This document shows, in pieces, positions 1 to 6,724 of a stretch of 11,616 nt of DNA. The stretch's first letter is position 1. Every line of letters begins with the position of its first letter. The DNA lies in the NCBI GenBank assembly GCA_023460715.1, contig JAEWPH010000238.1, positions 1 through 11,616 on the forward strand, written 5' to 3'. Made by a program: the position numbers and the translations under genes. Source of the stretch: Pseudomonadota bacterium. GTDB taxonomy: Bacteria > Pseudomonadota > Gammaproteobacteria > Burkholderiales > Burkholderiaceae_C. The notes under the pieces were generated by a model. It saw nothing but the letters and a program-made list of their open reading frames with translations. It was not told the origin of the DNA and made no database searches.

Positions 1-551
1 CAGCAGCCGGCACCGCGGCAGGCCTGGCCGCCTCCCCTGCCGCGCCGGCCGCTCCCACGCCCCCGGCTCCGGCACCCGTCAATGACCCGTCCCAGGCGAG
101 CGCACCCGACTTCGACCTCGATCTGCCCGACGGCGCCTGGGACGCTCCGGCGGACACCCAACCCGGCCGCCTTGGCGCCGGCAAGGCCGACGGAGCCGAC
201 TTCGATGCGAGCGATCTGTCCCTGCTCGACTCCGCCCAGGCCCCGCTCGACGGCAAAGCCGACAGCGCGCCTGCACCGCTGGAATTCGATCTGGGCGACC
301 TGTCGCTGGACCTGGACACGCCGGCCCAGAGCGGCACCGGCACCCAGCCGCCTGCCAGCGATGCGCCCGCGGCTGGCCCCGCCGACGCCGCACTGCCGGA
401 CGATCCCCTGGCCACCAAGCTCGCGCTGGCGGAGGAGTTCAACGCCATCGGCGACAGCGAAGGCGCACGCACGCTGATCGAGGAAGTGATTGCCGAAGCC
501 TCGGGTCCGCTGAAGGCCCGCGCGCAGCGCCTGCTCTCCGAGCTCGGCTGA
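1..551 (+). CDS. fimV: FimV C-terminal region (5' end outside window)
   Basis: Open from the left edge (first full codon at base 3) to a TGA at 549-551, so only about the last 182 residues are visible. They begin with an Ala/Pro-rich linker, followed by acidic Asp/Leu segments with repeated D-F-D-L, F-D-L-G-D-L and L-D-L-D patterns. The chain ends in a conserved helix-rich tail of about 50 residues (from DPLATKLALAEEF to the terminal LLSELG), which matches the FimV C-terminal domain. FimV proteins are large inner-membrane, peptidoglycan-associated proteins. In pseudomonads they support type IV pilus assembly, twitching and polar localisation. The N-terminal LysM and membrane segment are not in view. 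A location directly upstream of truA fits the usual fimV-truA order in beta- and gammaproteobacteria. The assignment rests on the C-terminal tail and the context; the exact role in this strain is inferred. Confidence 0.87.
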   Translation, partial: AAGTAAGLAASPAAPAAPTPPAPAPVNDPSQASAPDFDLDLPDGAWDAPADTQPGRLGAGKADGADFDASDLSLLDSAQAPLDGKADSAPAPLEFDLGDLSLDLDTPAQSGTGTQPPASDAPAAGPADAALPDDPLATKLALAEEFNAIGDSEGARTLIEEVIAEASGPLKARAQRLLSELG

Positions 552-619
552 TGCACAGGCGCAGGACGACCCGGCGCACCACGGCGTGCCGGGTGTCCCG
601 GCCATGGGGCCTGCCATGA
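551..619 (+). other. Arg-rich mini-ORF bridging fimV and truA
   Basis: An ATG at 551-553 shares its A with the fimV stop (TGATG). It opens a 22-codon frame that begins MHRRRTTRRTT and ends in a TGA at 617-619, which overlaps the truA ATG as ATGA. Seven of 22 residues are Arg. The frame exactly fills the 64-base gap between the two genes, and both junctions have the geometry used in termination-reinitiation. It may be a chance frame in GC-rich DNA. If translated, its likelier role is to carry ribosomes from fimV to truA rather than to make a functional peptide. Confidence 0.25.
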
Positions 620-1443
620 GGATCGCGCTGGGCGTCAGCTACAACGGCCAGGCCTACAACGGCTGGCAGAGCCAGCCCTCCGGCAACACCGTGCAGGACC
701 ACCTGGAAGCGGCCCTGGGCCGCTTCGCCACGCAGCCCGTGAGCACGCTGTGCGCAGGCCGCACCGATACCGGTGTCCACGGGCTGATGCAGGTGGTGCA
801 CTTCGACACGCCGCTGCAGCGCGCCCCGTTTTCGTGGGTGCGCGGCACCAACACCTTCCTGCCGCCGGACATCGCCGTGCAATGGGCGCAGCCTGTGCCC
901 GAGGCTTTCCACGCCCGCGCGAGCGCTGTGGCGCGGCGCTATGCCTATGTGCTGCTGCAGTCGCCCGTGCGCCCCAGTGTGGACGCCGGCCGGGTCGGCT
1001 GGGTGTATCACCCGCTGGACGGCGATGCCATGCGTGCGGCCGCCGCCCATCTGCTGGGCGAGCACGACTTCACGTCGTTCCGCGCATCGGCCTGCCAGGC
1101 CAAGACGCCCATCAAGACGCTGCATCGCATTGCGATCACCCAGCGGGGCGGCGACACAGCGGAGGGCGCCACGCCCCACACGGACTGGATGCCCTGCTAC
1201 TGGCGCTTCGAGTTCGAGGGCAACGCCTTCCTGCACCACATGATCCGCAACATTATGGGCTGCCTGATCGCCATCGGCCAGGGCCAGCAGCCCCCGGACT
1301 GGATGCGTGCCGTGCGCGATGCCCGGTCGCGGGACGCCGCTGCGCCCACGTTTTCGCCGGACGGGCTGTATTTCCTGGGGCCGATGTACGACGCGGCGTG
1401 GGGCCTTCCCTCGCGCACCGCTGCGTATGATTGGCTGCCATGA
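616..1443 (+). CDS. truA: tRNA pseudouridine(38-40) synthase TruA
   Basis: A 275-residue protein of the TruA family, which isomerises uridines 38-40 in the anticodon arm of many tRNAs in the cytoplasm. The N-terminus (MRIALGVSYNG, then GWQSQ) is typical of the family. The catalytic aspartate is D51 in the AGRTDTGVHG motif. Downstream are the family patterns FHARASAVARRYAY (residues 98-111, with the conserved active-site Tyr near 109) and FLHHMIRN (205-212). The ATG at 616 is preferred over in-frame GTG 586 and ATG 604, because the family's first beta strand begins directly at residue 2 from 616. There is no strong ribosome binding site. The start overlaps the stop of the mini-ORF at 551-619, and the stop overlaps the trpF ATG (ATGA), so translation is probably coupled on both sides. 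Confidence 0.97.
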   Translation: MRIALGVSYNGQAYNGWQSQPSGNTVQDHLEAALGRFATQPVSTLCAGRTDTGVHGLMQVVHFDTPLQRAPFSWVRGTNTFLPPDIAVQWAQPVPEAFHARASAVARRYAYVLLQSPVRPSVDAGRVGWVYHPLDGDAMRAAAAHLLGEHDFTSFRASACQAKTPIKTLHRIAITQRGGDTAEGATPHTDWMPCYWRFEFEGNAFLHHMIRNIMGCLIAIGQGQQPPDWMRAVRDARSRDAAAPTFSPDGLYFLGPMYDAAWGLPSRTAAYDWLP

Positions 1444-2171
1444 ACGAAGAAGCCTCCGCACCCTCCCCTCCCGCACGCACCCGCATCAAGATCTGCGGCC
1501 TGACGCGCGAGCAGGACGTGGACGCCGCCGTGGCGGCGGGTGCCGACGCGGTGGGCTTCGTGCTCTACGCCCCCAGCCCCCGGGCGGTCACGCCCGAGCG
1601 CGCTGCGCAGTTGGCCCGCCGGCTGCCGGCATTCGTCACGCCGGTCTTGCTGTTCGTGAACGAGGACGCTCACAAAGTGATAGCTGCAAGCGCTTTGGTG
1701 CCGGGTGCTATCGTGCAATTCCATGGAGATGAATCCGCAGAGGATTGCTGGACGGCCACGGACGGTGGCCGGCGCCCGTTCCTGCGCGCCGCACGGATTC
1801 CCCTGGGCGACGGTGCGGCCCGGTTCGACCTCGTAGAATATGCCCAGGATCACTCTCGCGCCCAGGCCATCCTGCTCGACGCCCACGTCGAAGGCTATGG
1901 CGGCGGCGGCAAGGCTTTCAATTGGTCACTCCTTCCACCAAGCGTCGACTGTCACCTCGTTTTGTCTGGTGGACTCACGCCTGCAAACGTGACCGATGGC
2001 ATCTGGCAGGTTCGCCCGCGTTGCAAGACGCTGGCCGTTGATGTCTCCTCCGGCGTCGAAGCCGATGGCCCGGGTGGCTCCACCCTCAAGGGCATCAAGG
2101 ACGCCGACAAGATCCACCGCTTCATCGCCGCCGTACGCGCGGCCGATGCGGCACCTGCACCCTATCTCTGA
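1440..2171 (+). CDS. trpF: Phosphoribosylanthranilate isomerase TrpF
   Basis: A 243-residue TIM-barrel enzyme that converts N-(5-phosphoribosyl)anthranilate to CdRP, the third step of tryptophan synthesis from chorismate. Visible family motifs are IKICGLT with the catalytic Cys19, GADAVGFV in the next strand, QFHGDE in the middle, LLDA with the general-acid Asp147 followed by the Gly-rich EGYGGGGKAFNW, LSGGLTPANV, and VDVSSGVE near the C-terminus. The length is somewhat above the usual ~200-220 because of a short N-terminal extension and a C-terminal tail. The ATG at 1440 overlaps the truA stop; the upstream in-frame TTG at 1431 is less likely. The gene is monofunctional and not fused to trpC, as usual for trpFBA clusters that sit apart from trpEGDC. 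Its middle and 3' parts have clearly lower GC and weaker codon bias than the neighbours, and residues near HKVIAASALVPGAIV are encoded by a repeat-like palindrome (separate entry). Confidence 0.97.
   Translation: MNEEASAPSPPARTRIKICGLTREQDVDAAVAAGADAVGFVLYAPSPRAVTPERAAQLARRLPAFVTPVLLFVNEDAHKVIAASALVPGAIVQFHGDESAEDCWTATDGGRRPFLRAARIPLGDGAARFDLVEYAQDHSRAQAILLDAHVEGYGGGGKAFNWSLLPPSVDCHLVLSGGLTPANVTDGIWQVRPRCKTLAVDVSSGVEADGPGGSTLKGIKDADKIHRFIAAVRAADAAPAPYL
1679..1712 (+). repeat. Repeat-like palindrome inside trpF
   Basis: Perfect 6-base arms GATAGC (1679-1684) and GCTATC (1707-1712) flank a sequence whose left half, GATAGCTGCAAGCGCTT (1679-1695), matches the left arm of the intergenic palindrome at 5381-5397 at 15 of 17 positions. 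It is read in frame as part of trpF (VIAASALVPGAI). Either it is a degenerate copy of a dispersed family repeat kept as coding sequence, or the likeness is chance. The right-hand inner arm of the intergenic element is not preserved. Confidence 0.4.
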
Positions 2172-3440
2172 ATGTCTGATTACCAGCAACCCGATGCCGC
2201 GGGCCATTTTGGGCCCTACGGCGGCAGCTTCGTCAGCGAGACGCTGACGCACGCCATCAACGAACTGCGCGAGGCCTACGCGCGCTACCAGAACGACCCG
2301 GAGTTCCTGGCCGAATTCCACTACGAACTCGCCCATTTCGTGGGCCGGCCCTCGCCCGTCTACCACGCGGCCCGCACGAGCCGCGAGATGGGTGGCGCGC
2401 AGATCTTCCTCAAGCGCGAAGACCTCAACCACACCGGTGCGCACAAGATCAACAACGTGATCGGCCAGGCCATGCTCGCCAAGCGCATGGGCAAGCCGCG
2501 CATCATTGCCGAGACCGGCGCCGGCCAGCACGGCGTGGCCACGGCGACGATCTGTGCCCGCTACGGCCTGGAGTGCGTGGTGTACATGGGCGCCGAGGAC
2601 GTCAAGCGCCAGAGCCCCAATGTCTACCGCATGAAGCTGCTGGGCGCCACGGTGGTGCCCGTCGAATCCGGCAGCCGCACGCTCAAGGACGCCCTGAATG
2701 AGGCCATGCGCGACTGGGTCGCCAATGTGGACAACACGTTCTACATCATCGGCACGGTGGCGGGCCCACATCCTTATCCGATGATGGTGCGCGACTTCCA
2801 GAGCGTGATCGGCACCGAGTGCATCGAACAGATGCCCCCTTTGCTGGCCGAACAGCGCATCGCCGCCGAGCAGCCAGACGCCGTCGTTGCCTGCGTTGGC
2901 GGGGGCAGCAACGCCATGGGCATCTTCCACCCCTACATTCCGTTCAAGGCCACGCGCCTGATCGGCGTGGAAGCGGCGGGCGAAGGCCTGGACAGCGGCA
3001 AGCATTCGGCCTCCCTGCAGCGCGGCAGCAGCGGCGTGCTGCACGGCAACCGCACCTTCATCCTGCAGGACGACAACGGCCAGATCACCGAAACGCACAG
3101 CATCAGCGCCGGCCTGGACTACCCCGGCGTGGGCCCCGAGCACGCCTGGTTGCAGGAGATCGGCCGCGCCGAGTACGTGGGCGTGACCGACGCCCAGGCG
3201 CTGGAGGCCTTCCACTACCTTTGCCGCACCGAAGGCATCATCCCCGCGCTGGAGTCGAGCCACGCCGTGGCCTATGCCATGCAGCTCGCCAAAACGATGC
3301 GCGCCGACCAGTCCATCCTGGTCAACCTCTCCGGCCGCGGCGACAAGGACATCGGCACGGTGGCCGACCTGTCGGGCGTGGACTTCTACGACCGGCCCTC
3401 GATGCGCGGCCACGTGGTCAAGGGAGGGGCCGCAGCATGA
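2172..3440 (+). CDS. trpB: Tryptophan synthase beta subunit TrpB
   Basis: A 422-residue PLP enzyme that condenses indole with L-serine to give tryptophan, working as the beta part of the alpha2-beta2 complex. The PLP-binding lysine is K92 in HTGAHKINN. The catalytic glutamate is E114 in AETGAGQHG. The phosphate-binding loop GGGSNAMG spans 243-250. The substrate-side segment VGPEHAWL and the C-terminal LSGRGDKD are both present. Length and motifs fit the classical TrpB1 type, which partners TrpA, rather than the longer TrpB2. The ATG directly abuts the trpF TGA (TGAATG) with no good Shine-Dalgarno sequence, so translation probably depends on ribosomes finishing trpF. The stop overlaps the trpA start. 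Confidence 0.99.
   Translation: MSDYQQPDAAGHFGPYGGSFVSETLTHAINELREAYARYQNDPEFLAEFHYELAHFVGRPSPVYHAARTSREMGGAQIFLKREDLNHTGAHKINNVIGQAMLAKRMGKPRIIAETGAGQHGVATATICARYGLECVVYMGAEDVKRQSPNVYRMKLLGATVVPVESGSRTLKDALNEAMRDWVANVDNTFYIIGTVAGPHPYPMMVRDFQSVIGTECIEQMPPLLAEQRIAAEQPDAVVACVGGGSNAMGIFHPYIPFKATRLIGVEAAGEGLDSGKHSASLQRGSSGVLHGNRTFILQDDNGQITETHSISAGLDYPGVGPEHAWLQEIGRAEYVGVTDAQALEAFHYLCRTEGIIPALESSHAVAYAMQLAKTMRADQSILVNLSGRGDKDIGTVADLSGVDFYDRPSMRGHVVKGGAAA
3421..3429 (+). promoter_or_regulatory. Ribosome binding site of trpA
   Basis: AGGGAGGGG lies 7 bases before the trpA ATG at 3437, within the last codons of trpB. It is one of the few strong Shine-Dalgarno sequences in the window and supports the chosen trpA start. 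It may let trpA be translated efficiently despite the 4-base overlap with trpB. Confidence 0.65.
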
Positions 3441-4300
3441 GCCAGCAGCCGCTTTCCTCCGTGGCGCCACAGGCGGCACCGCCCGCGGTCTCGCGCATCG
3501 CCACGACGTTCGCGCGGCTGCGCGAACAGGGCCGCAAGGCACTCATTCCCTATGTGACGGCGGGCTTTCCGTTCGCCGACATCACGCCGGCGCTCATGCA
3601 CGGCATGGTGGAGGCTGGCGCCGACGTGATCGAACTGGGCGTGCCGTTCTCCGACCCCATGGCCGACGGTCCCGTCATCCAGAAGGCGGGGGAAAAGGCC
3701 CTGTCCCTCGGCATCGGCATGGCGCAGGTGCTGGAGCACGTACGCAGCTTCCGCCAGCGCAACAGCACCACGCCCGTGGTGCTGATGGGCTATGCCAACC
3801 CGGTCGAGCGCTATGACCAGCGCCGCGGCGCGGGGGCCTTCGTGCGCGATGCAGCCGAAGCCGGCGTGGACGGCGTGCTGATCGTGGACTACCCGCCCGA
3901 GGAATGCGAGGCCTTCGCGGCCGACCTGCGCGCCCACGGCATGGACCTGATCTTCCTGCTGGCCCCCACCAGCACCGACGAGCGCATGCAGCAGGTGGCG
4001 CGCGTGGCCAGCGGGTACGTGTACTACGTGTCGCTCAAGGGCGTGACAGGTTCCGGCGCGCTGGACACGGGCGCCGTGGAGGCGGCCCTGCCCCGCATCC
4101 GCCAGCACGTGCGTGAGATCCCGGTGGGCGTGGGCTTCGGCATCCGCGATGCGGCGACGGCCCAGGCCATCGGCCGCGTGGCGGACGCGGTGGTCATCGG
4201 CAGCCGCATCATCCAGTTGATCGAAGAGCAGCCCCACGAGAAGGTGGTCCCGGTGACGGTGGACTTCCTGCGCGGGGTGCGCAAGGCGCTGGACGCATAA
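3437..4300 (+). CDS. trpA: Tryptophan synthase alpha subunit TrpA
   Basis: A 287-residue TIM-barrel protein that cleaves indole-3-glycerol phosphate to indole and glyceraldehyde-3-phosphate and channels indole to TrpB. The signature region [19 protein letters not shown] holds the two catalytic acids, E66 and D77, with the same 11-residue spacing as Glu49/Asp60 of the Salmonella enzyme. Other family patterns are YVTAGFP (39-45), [20 protein letters not shown], the [10 protein letters not shown] loop and GVGFGI near the end. The N-terminus carries about 17 extra residues rich in Ala, Pro and Ser. They precede the first helix ([15 protein letters not shown]) and contain no later Met to serve as a shorter start, and the ribosome binding site at 3421-3429 supports the long form. 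The stop TAA is followed by the structured spacer before accD. Confidence 0.98.
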   Translation: MSQQPLSSVAPQAAPPAVSRIATTFARLREQGRKALIPYVTAGFPFADITPALMHGMVEAGADVIELGVPFSDPMADGPVIQKAGEKALSLGIGMAQVLEHVRSFRQRNSTTPVVLMGYANPVERYDQRRGAGAFVRDAAEAGVDGVLIVDYPPEECEAFAADLRAHGMDLIFLLAPTSTDERMQQVARVASGYVYYVSLKGVTGSGALDTGAVEAALPRIRQHVREIPVGVGFGIRDAATAQAIGRVADAVVIGSRIIQLIEEQPHEKVVPVTVDFLRGVRKALDA

Positions 4301-4310
4301 AATACGGCAC

Positions 4311-4463
4311 TACCCCCTGAGCGGCTTGCGCCGCTTCCCCCTTCTCTCGCGCTGATGCGCGGGAAGGGGGACGACACCAGTGGCCCGACAAAGCCGGTTC
4401 CACGGTGTCCCTGGCCTGGGGGCACGCCGGCTTCAGAGGCCCTGCTTCGCTGGCCCATCCAAC
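4311..4463 (+). repeat. Hairpin-rich spacer between trpA and accD
   Basis: Three inverted repeats follow each other. The first is GCGGC/GCCGC (4321-4334). The second is a long hairpin at 4337-4370, with a C5TTC arm against GAAG5 that continues through wobble pairs to an inner GCGC/GCGC stem closed by TGAT. The third pairs GACACC plus GTGG (4373-4383) with CCAC plus GGTGTC (4400-4409). From memory, similar blocks starting with CCCCCTGAG and containing a GGGGGACG segment recur between genes in Comamonadaceae genomes; I could not check this. The hairpins lack a following T-run, so an intrinsic terminator is not clear. Attenuating trp read-through or giving accD a structured leader are both possible. 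Confidence 0.6.
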
Positions 4464-4464
4464 C

Positions 4465-4470
4465 AAAGGA
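4465..4470 (+). promoter_or_regulatory. Ribosome binding site of accD
   Basis: AAAGGA stands 6 bases upstream of the ATG at 4477 and decides that start over an in-frame GTG at 4405, which falls inside the spacer repeat. Confidence 0.65.
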
Positions 4471-4476
4471 ATTCTC

Positions 4477-5349
4477 ATGTCCTGGCTCGAAAAACTCCTG
4501 CCATCCAAGATCCAGCAGACCGACCCCGCAGAGCGCCACCAGGTGCCGGAAGGCCTGTGGATCAAGTGCCCGAGCTGCGAGACCGTGCTCTACAAGACCG
4601 ATCTGGAACAGAACCAGAACGTCTGCCCCCACTGCAGCCACCACCACCGCATCGGCGCGCGCGCCCGCCTCAACGCCTTCCTGGACCCGGAAGGCCGCTA
4701 TGAGATCGGCCAGGAAGTGCTGCCCGTGGATGCGCTCAAGTTCAAGGACAGCCGCAAGTACACCGAGCGGCTGAAGGAAGCGCTGGAGAACACCGGCGAG
4801 ACCGACTCCCTCATCGTCATCGGCGGTGCGGTGAAGAGCATCAACCTGGTGGCCGCCTGCTTCGAGTTCGATTTCATGGGCGGCTCCATGGGCAGCGTGG
4901 TGGGCGAGCGCTTCGTGCGCGGCGTGGAAACCGCCATCGAGCAGAAAGTGCCGTTCGTGTGCTTCACCGCCACCGGCGGCGCCCGCATGCAGGAAGGCCT
5001 GCTGTCGCTCATGCAGATGGCCAAGACCAATGCGGCGCTCACGCGCCTGGCCAAGAAGGGCCTGCCCTACATCAGCGTGCTGACCGACCCGACCATGGGC
5101 GGCGTGTCGGCCGGCTTCGCCTTCGTGGGCGACATCGTGGTGGCCGAGCCCAAGGCGCTGATCGGCTTTGCCGGCCCGCGCGTGATCGAATCCACCGTGC
5201 GCGTGAAGCTGCCCGAGGGCTTCCAGCGCGCCGAGTTCCTGCAGACCAAGGGTGCCGTGGACTTCATTTGCGACCGCCGCGAACTGCGCGACACCATCGC
5301 CCGCAGCCTGGCCATGCTGCAGCGCCTGCCGGCAGATTCCGTGGCCTGA
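4477..5349 (+). CDS. accD: Acetyl-CoA carboxylase carboxyltransferase subunit beta AccD
   Basis: A 290-residue subunit that pairs with AccA to move the carboxyl group from biotinylated AccB to acetyl-CoA, giving malonyl-CoA, the committed step of fatty-acid synthesis. The N-terminal zinc ribbon is intact, with C31-x2-C34 and C50-x2-C53. It is followed by the crotonase-like carboxyltransferase fold, with [12 protein letters not shown], the oxyanion-type segment [23 protein letters not shown] and GFAGPRVIE. The length is exactly that expected for the proteobacterial family. The start follows a clear AAAGGA. Linkage downstream of trpFBA is conserved in many proteobacteria. Here the next + strand gene is not folC; a palindrome and a convergent gene follow instead. 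A TAAAAT at 4298-4303, overlapping the trpA stop, could be a -10 for a private promoter, but I see no matching -35. Confidence 0.98.
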   Translation: MSWLEKLLPSKIQQTDPAERHQVPEGLWIKCPSCETVLYKTDLEQNQNVCPHCSHHHRIGARARLNAFLDPEGRYEIGQEVLPVDALKFKDSRKYTERLKEALENTGETDSLIVIGGAVKSINLVAACFEFDFMGGSMGSVVGERFVRGVETAIEQKVPFVCFTATGGARMQEGLLSLMQMAKTNAALTRLAKKGLPYISVLTDPTMGGVSAGFAFVGDIVVAEPKALIGFAGPRVIESTVRVKLPEGFQRAEFLQTKGAVDFICDRRELRDTIARSLAMLQRLPADSVA

Positions 5350-5374
5350 CGCGCACCGCCAGTACCGCACTATC

Positions 5375-5424
5375 AAAAAAGATAGCTGCTCGCGCTTGTA
5401 CAGCAAGCGCCAGCAGCTATTTTT
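5375..5424. terminator. Palindromic repeat acting as a bidirectional terminator
   Basis: Strong stem: AGCTGCT (5384-5390) pairs with AGCAGCT (5412-5418), and GCGCTTG (5392-5398) pairs with CAAGCGC (5404-5410), around a 5-base TACAG loop with one C/C mismatch. The stem extends outward through A/T pairs. The A-run on the left (5375-5380) and T-run on the right (5420-5424) give a hairpin plus U-tract in both directions. It sits between the convergent accD and yggT genes, where a shared terminator is expected. The sequence also resembles a dispersed palindrome I associate with Comamonadaceae genomes, and a partial likeness occurs inside trpF. Confidence 0.8.
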
Positions 5425-5448
5425 ATGGGGTAAATAGTCGAATACCGC

Positions 5449-5997
5449 TCAGCGCATCACCGCGCCCTGCAGGTGGCCCAGCACGATCATCAGCACCTGC
5501 AGCAGCACCAGCAGCACCAGCGGCGACAGATCCACACCGCCCAGCAGGGGCACCACGCGGCGCACGGGGCGCAGCACCGGATCGCACAGGCGGGCGATCA
5601 CGTCGCCGATGAGTGACCGCGTCTGGATCCACGACAGCACGGCATAGACGATCAGCAAGCCCATCAGGCCCGACACGGCCACCCGCGCCAACCCGAACAC
5701 GGCCAGCCAGGGCAGCCACGCCAGGCCGGCGCCGGCCCCGAGCATCAGCCACAGCAGCAGGTACTGCGCCAGCTGCAGCAGCAGCGCGCCGACCAGGCAG
5801 GCCAGGTCCCACCCGCCGGCAGAGGGGATCACCTTGCGCAGGGGCAGCACCAGCCAGTCGCTGAGCGCGAACACGAGCCGGCCCACGGGATTGGAGAACG
5901 GCACGCGCTGCAGTTGCATGTACAGGCGCAGCAGGCAGGCTCCGGTGAGCAGTCCGCCGATGACGTCGAGCAGGAAGGAAGCAATCTGGTACAGCAT
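5449..5997 (-). CDS. YggT-family integral membrane protein
   Basis: A 182-residue, very hydrophobic protein made of two YggT repeats. The first runs from about residue 8 to 80 and contains NPVGRLVFALSDWLVLPLRKVIP-like sequence (residues 36-58). The second is at about 107-178, with IGDVIARLCDPVLRPVRRV followed by GGVDLSPLVLL. Each repeat is a membrane segment, an amphipathic stretch with the D-x3-P-x2-(K/R) pattern, and another membrane segment, giving roughly four to five spans in the inner membrane. Family members have been linked to osmotic stress tolerance in Escherichia coli and to cell or plastid division partners in phototrophs; no function can be set for this copy. The ATG at 5997 follows a weak GGA at a suitable distance. 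The gene is convergent with accD and divergent from the LON-domain gene, with 78 bases between the two starts. Confidence 0.93.
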   Translation of the reverse strand: MLYQIASFLLDVIGGLLTGACLLRLYMQLQRVPFSNPVGRLVFALSDWLVLPLRKVIPSAGGWDLACLVGALLLQLAQYLLLWLMLGAGAGLAWLPWLAVFGLARVAVSGLMGLLIVYAVLSWIQTRSLIGDVIARLCDPVLRPVRRVVPLLGGVDLSPLVLLVLLQVLMIVLGHLQGAVMR

Positions 5998-6075
5998 GGA
6001 TGGGTCCGGCAAAGAGCCCGCAGCGCAACCCCCGCAGGCCGTGGGATGATAGCGGCCTGGTCCCGCCCTTCCGCC

Positions 6076-6714
6076 ATGCCCCGCCCCCTCACCCTGTCTT
6101 CCCTCCCGCTGTTTCCGCTCGGTACCGTGCTGTTTCCGGGCGGACTGCTGCCGCTGCGCGTGTTTGAGGTGCGCTACCTGGACATGGTGCGCAAGTGCCA
6201 GCAGGCCGGTGCACCCTTCGGCGTGGTCGGCCTGCGGCAGGGCAGCGAAGTGCGCCAGGCGGGCGCACCGCAGGAGGAGTTGCACGACGTAGGCACGCTG
6301 GCCGCCATCGACAGCCTGCACAGCCCGCAGGCCGGCCTGGTCCTGCTGCAGGCCAGCGGCACGCAGCGCTTTCGCATCCAGCGGCGCGAGCGCCTTCCGA
6401 GCGGGCTGTGGGTGGCCGATGTGGAGCAACTGCCTGCCGACACGGTCGTGGCGGTGCCGGAAGACCTGCAGCGCATTCCCTCCGCCCTGGCCCAGGTACT
6501 GGGTCAGCTGCGCCAGCGCGATGCGGAAGCAGCCGCCACCCTGCCCGACCCGACGCCGGACCAGCTGGCCGACTGCGGCTGGGTGGCGAACCGCTGGTGC
6601 GAACTGCTGCCCGTTCCGGTCGACCTCAAGCAACAGCTGATGGCGCTGGACAACCCGCTGCTGCGCCTGGAGCTGGTGGGCGACGTGCTGGACCGCACGG
6701 GCATCGCCCCATGA
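6076..6714 (+). CDS. Stand-alone LON substrate-binding-domain protein
   Basis: A 212-residue cytoplasmic protein that matches the N-terminal substrate-binding domain of Lon protease, without the AAA+ or protease parts. The hallmark N-terminal stretch is residues 11-37: PLFPLGTVLFPGG, then LPLRVFEVRYLDM. FGVVGL follows, then the LHDVGTLAAIDS strand and the QRFRIQRRERL strand. The C-terminal half is helical and Leu-rich (residues about 140-205). Such peptidase-S16-like proteins are common in proteobacteria and their role is not established. The start at 6076 puts the conserved beta strand close to the N-terminus; an in-frame ATG at 6046 would add ten residues, and neither has a convincing ribosome binding site. 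The gap to yggT holds GATGAT (6045-6050; TATCAT on the other strand), at most a weak divergent -10. The stop lies within an 11-bp tandem duplication shared with the next gene's start. Confidence 0.9.
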   Translation: MPRPLTLSSLPLFPLGTVLFPGGLLPLRVFEVRYLDMVRKCQQAGAPFGVVGLRQGSEVRQAGAPQEELHDVGTLAAIDSLHSPQAGLVLLQASGTQRFRIQRRERLPSGLWVADVEQLPADTVVAVPEDLQRIPSALAQVLGQLRQRDAEAAATLPDPTPDQLADCGWVANRWCELLPVPVDLKQQLMALDNPLLRLELVGDVLDRTGIAP

Positions 6715-6724
6715 TCGCCCCATG
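6703..6724 (+). repeat. Perfect 11-bp tandem duplication at a gene junction
   Basis: ATCGCCCCATG occurs twice head to tail (6703-6713 and 6714-6724). The first copy carries the end of the LON-domain gene, whose TGA is 6712-6714; the second carries the ATG of the glycosyltransferase. The first-copy ATG (6711) opens a four-codon frame, Met-Ile-Ala-Pro, whose TGA (6723-6725) overlaps the glycosyltransferase ATG. With only one copy, the two genes would overlap as ATGA, like the later junctions of the locus. Confidence 0.9.

Noticed and set aside
1426..1431. TATGAT just before trpF as a promoter -10
   Set aside because: No acceptable -35 lies at 16-18 bases, it sits in truA coding sequence, and it would leave almost no leader. 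Translational coupling explains trpF expression better.
439..1476. Long minus-strand open frame (345 codons) opposite truA
   Set aside because: It is antisense to an unmistakable truA, has no recognisable domain, is Arg/Gly/Ala-rich as expected for a GC-rich shadow frame, and lacks a start context. The same reasoning applies to the long antisense frames opposite trpB, trpA, accD and the glycosyltransferases.
1834..1839. TAGAAT inside trpF as an internal promoter for trpBA
   Set aside because: The base match is fair, but the -35 position reads CGGTGC and gives no support.
4298..4303. TAAAAT over the trpA stop codon as a promoter for accD
   Set aside because: A good -10-like hexamer, but no convincing -35 at the right distance. 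Kept only as a remark under accD.
6041..6051. GATGAT/TATCAT in the yggT-LON gap as a divergent promoter pair
   Set aside because: Weak hexamers with no -35 on either strand. The gap must hold promoter activity for at least one gene, but I cannot place it.
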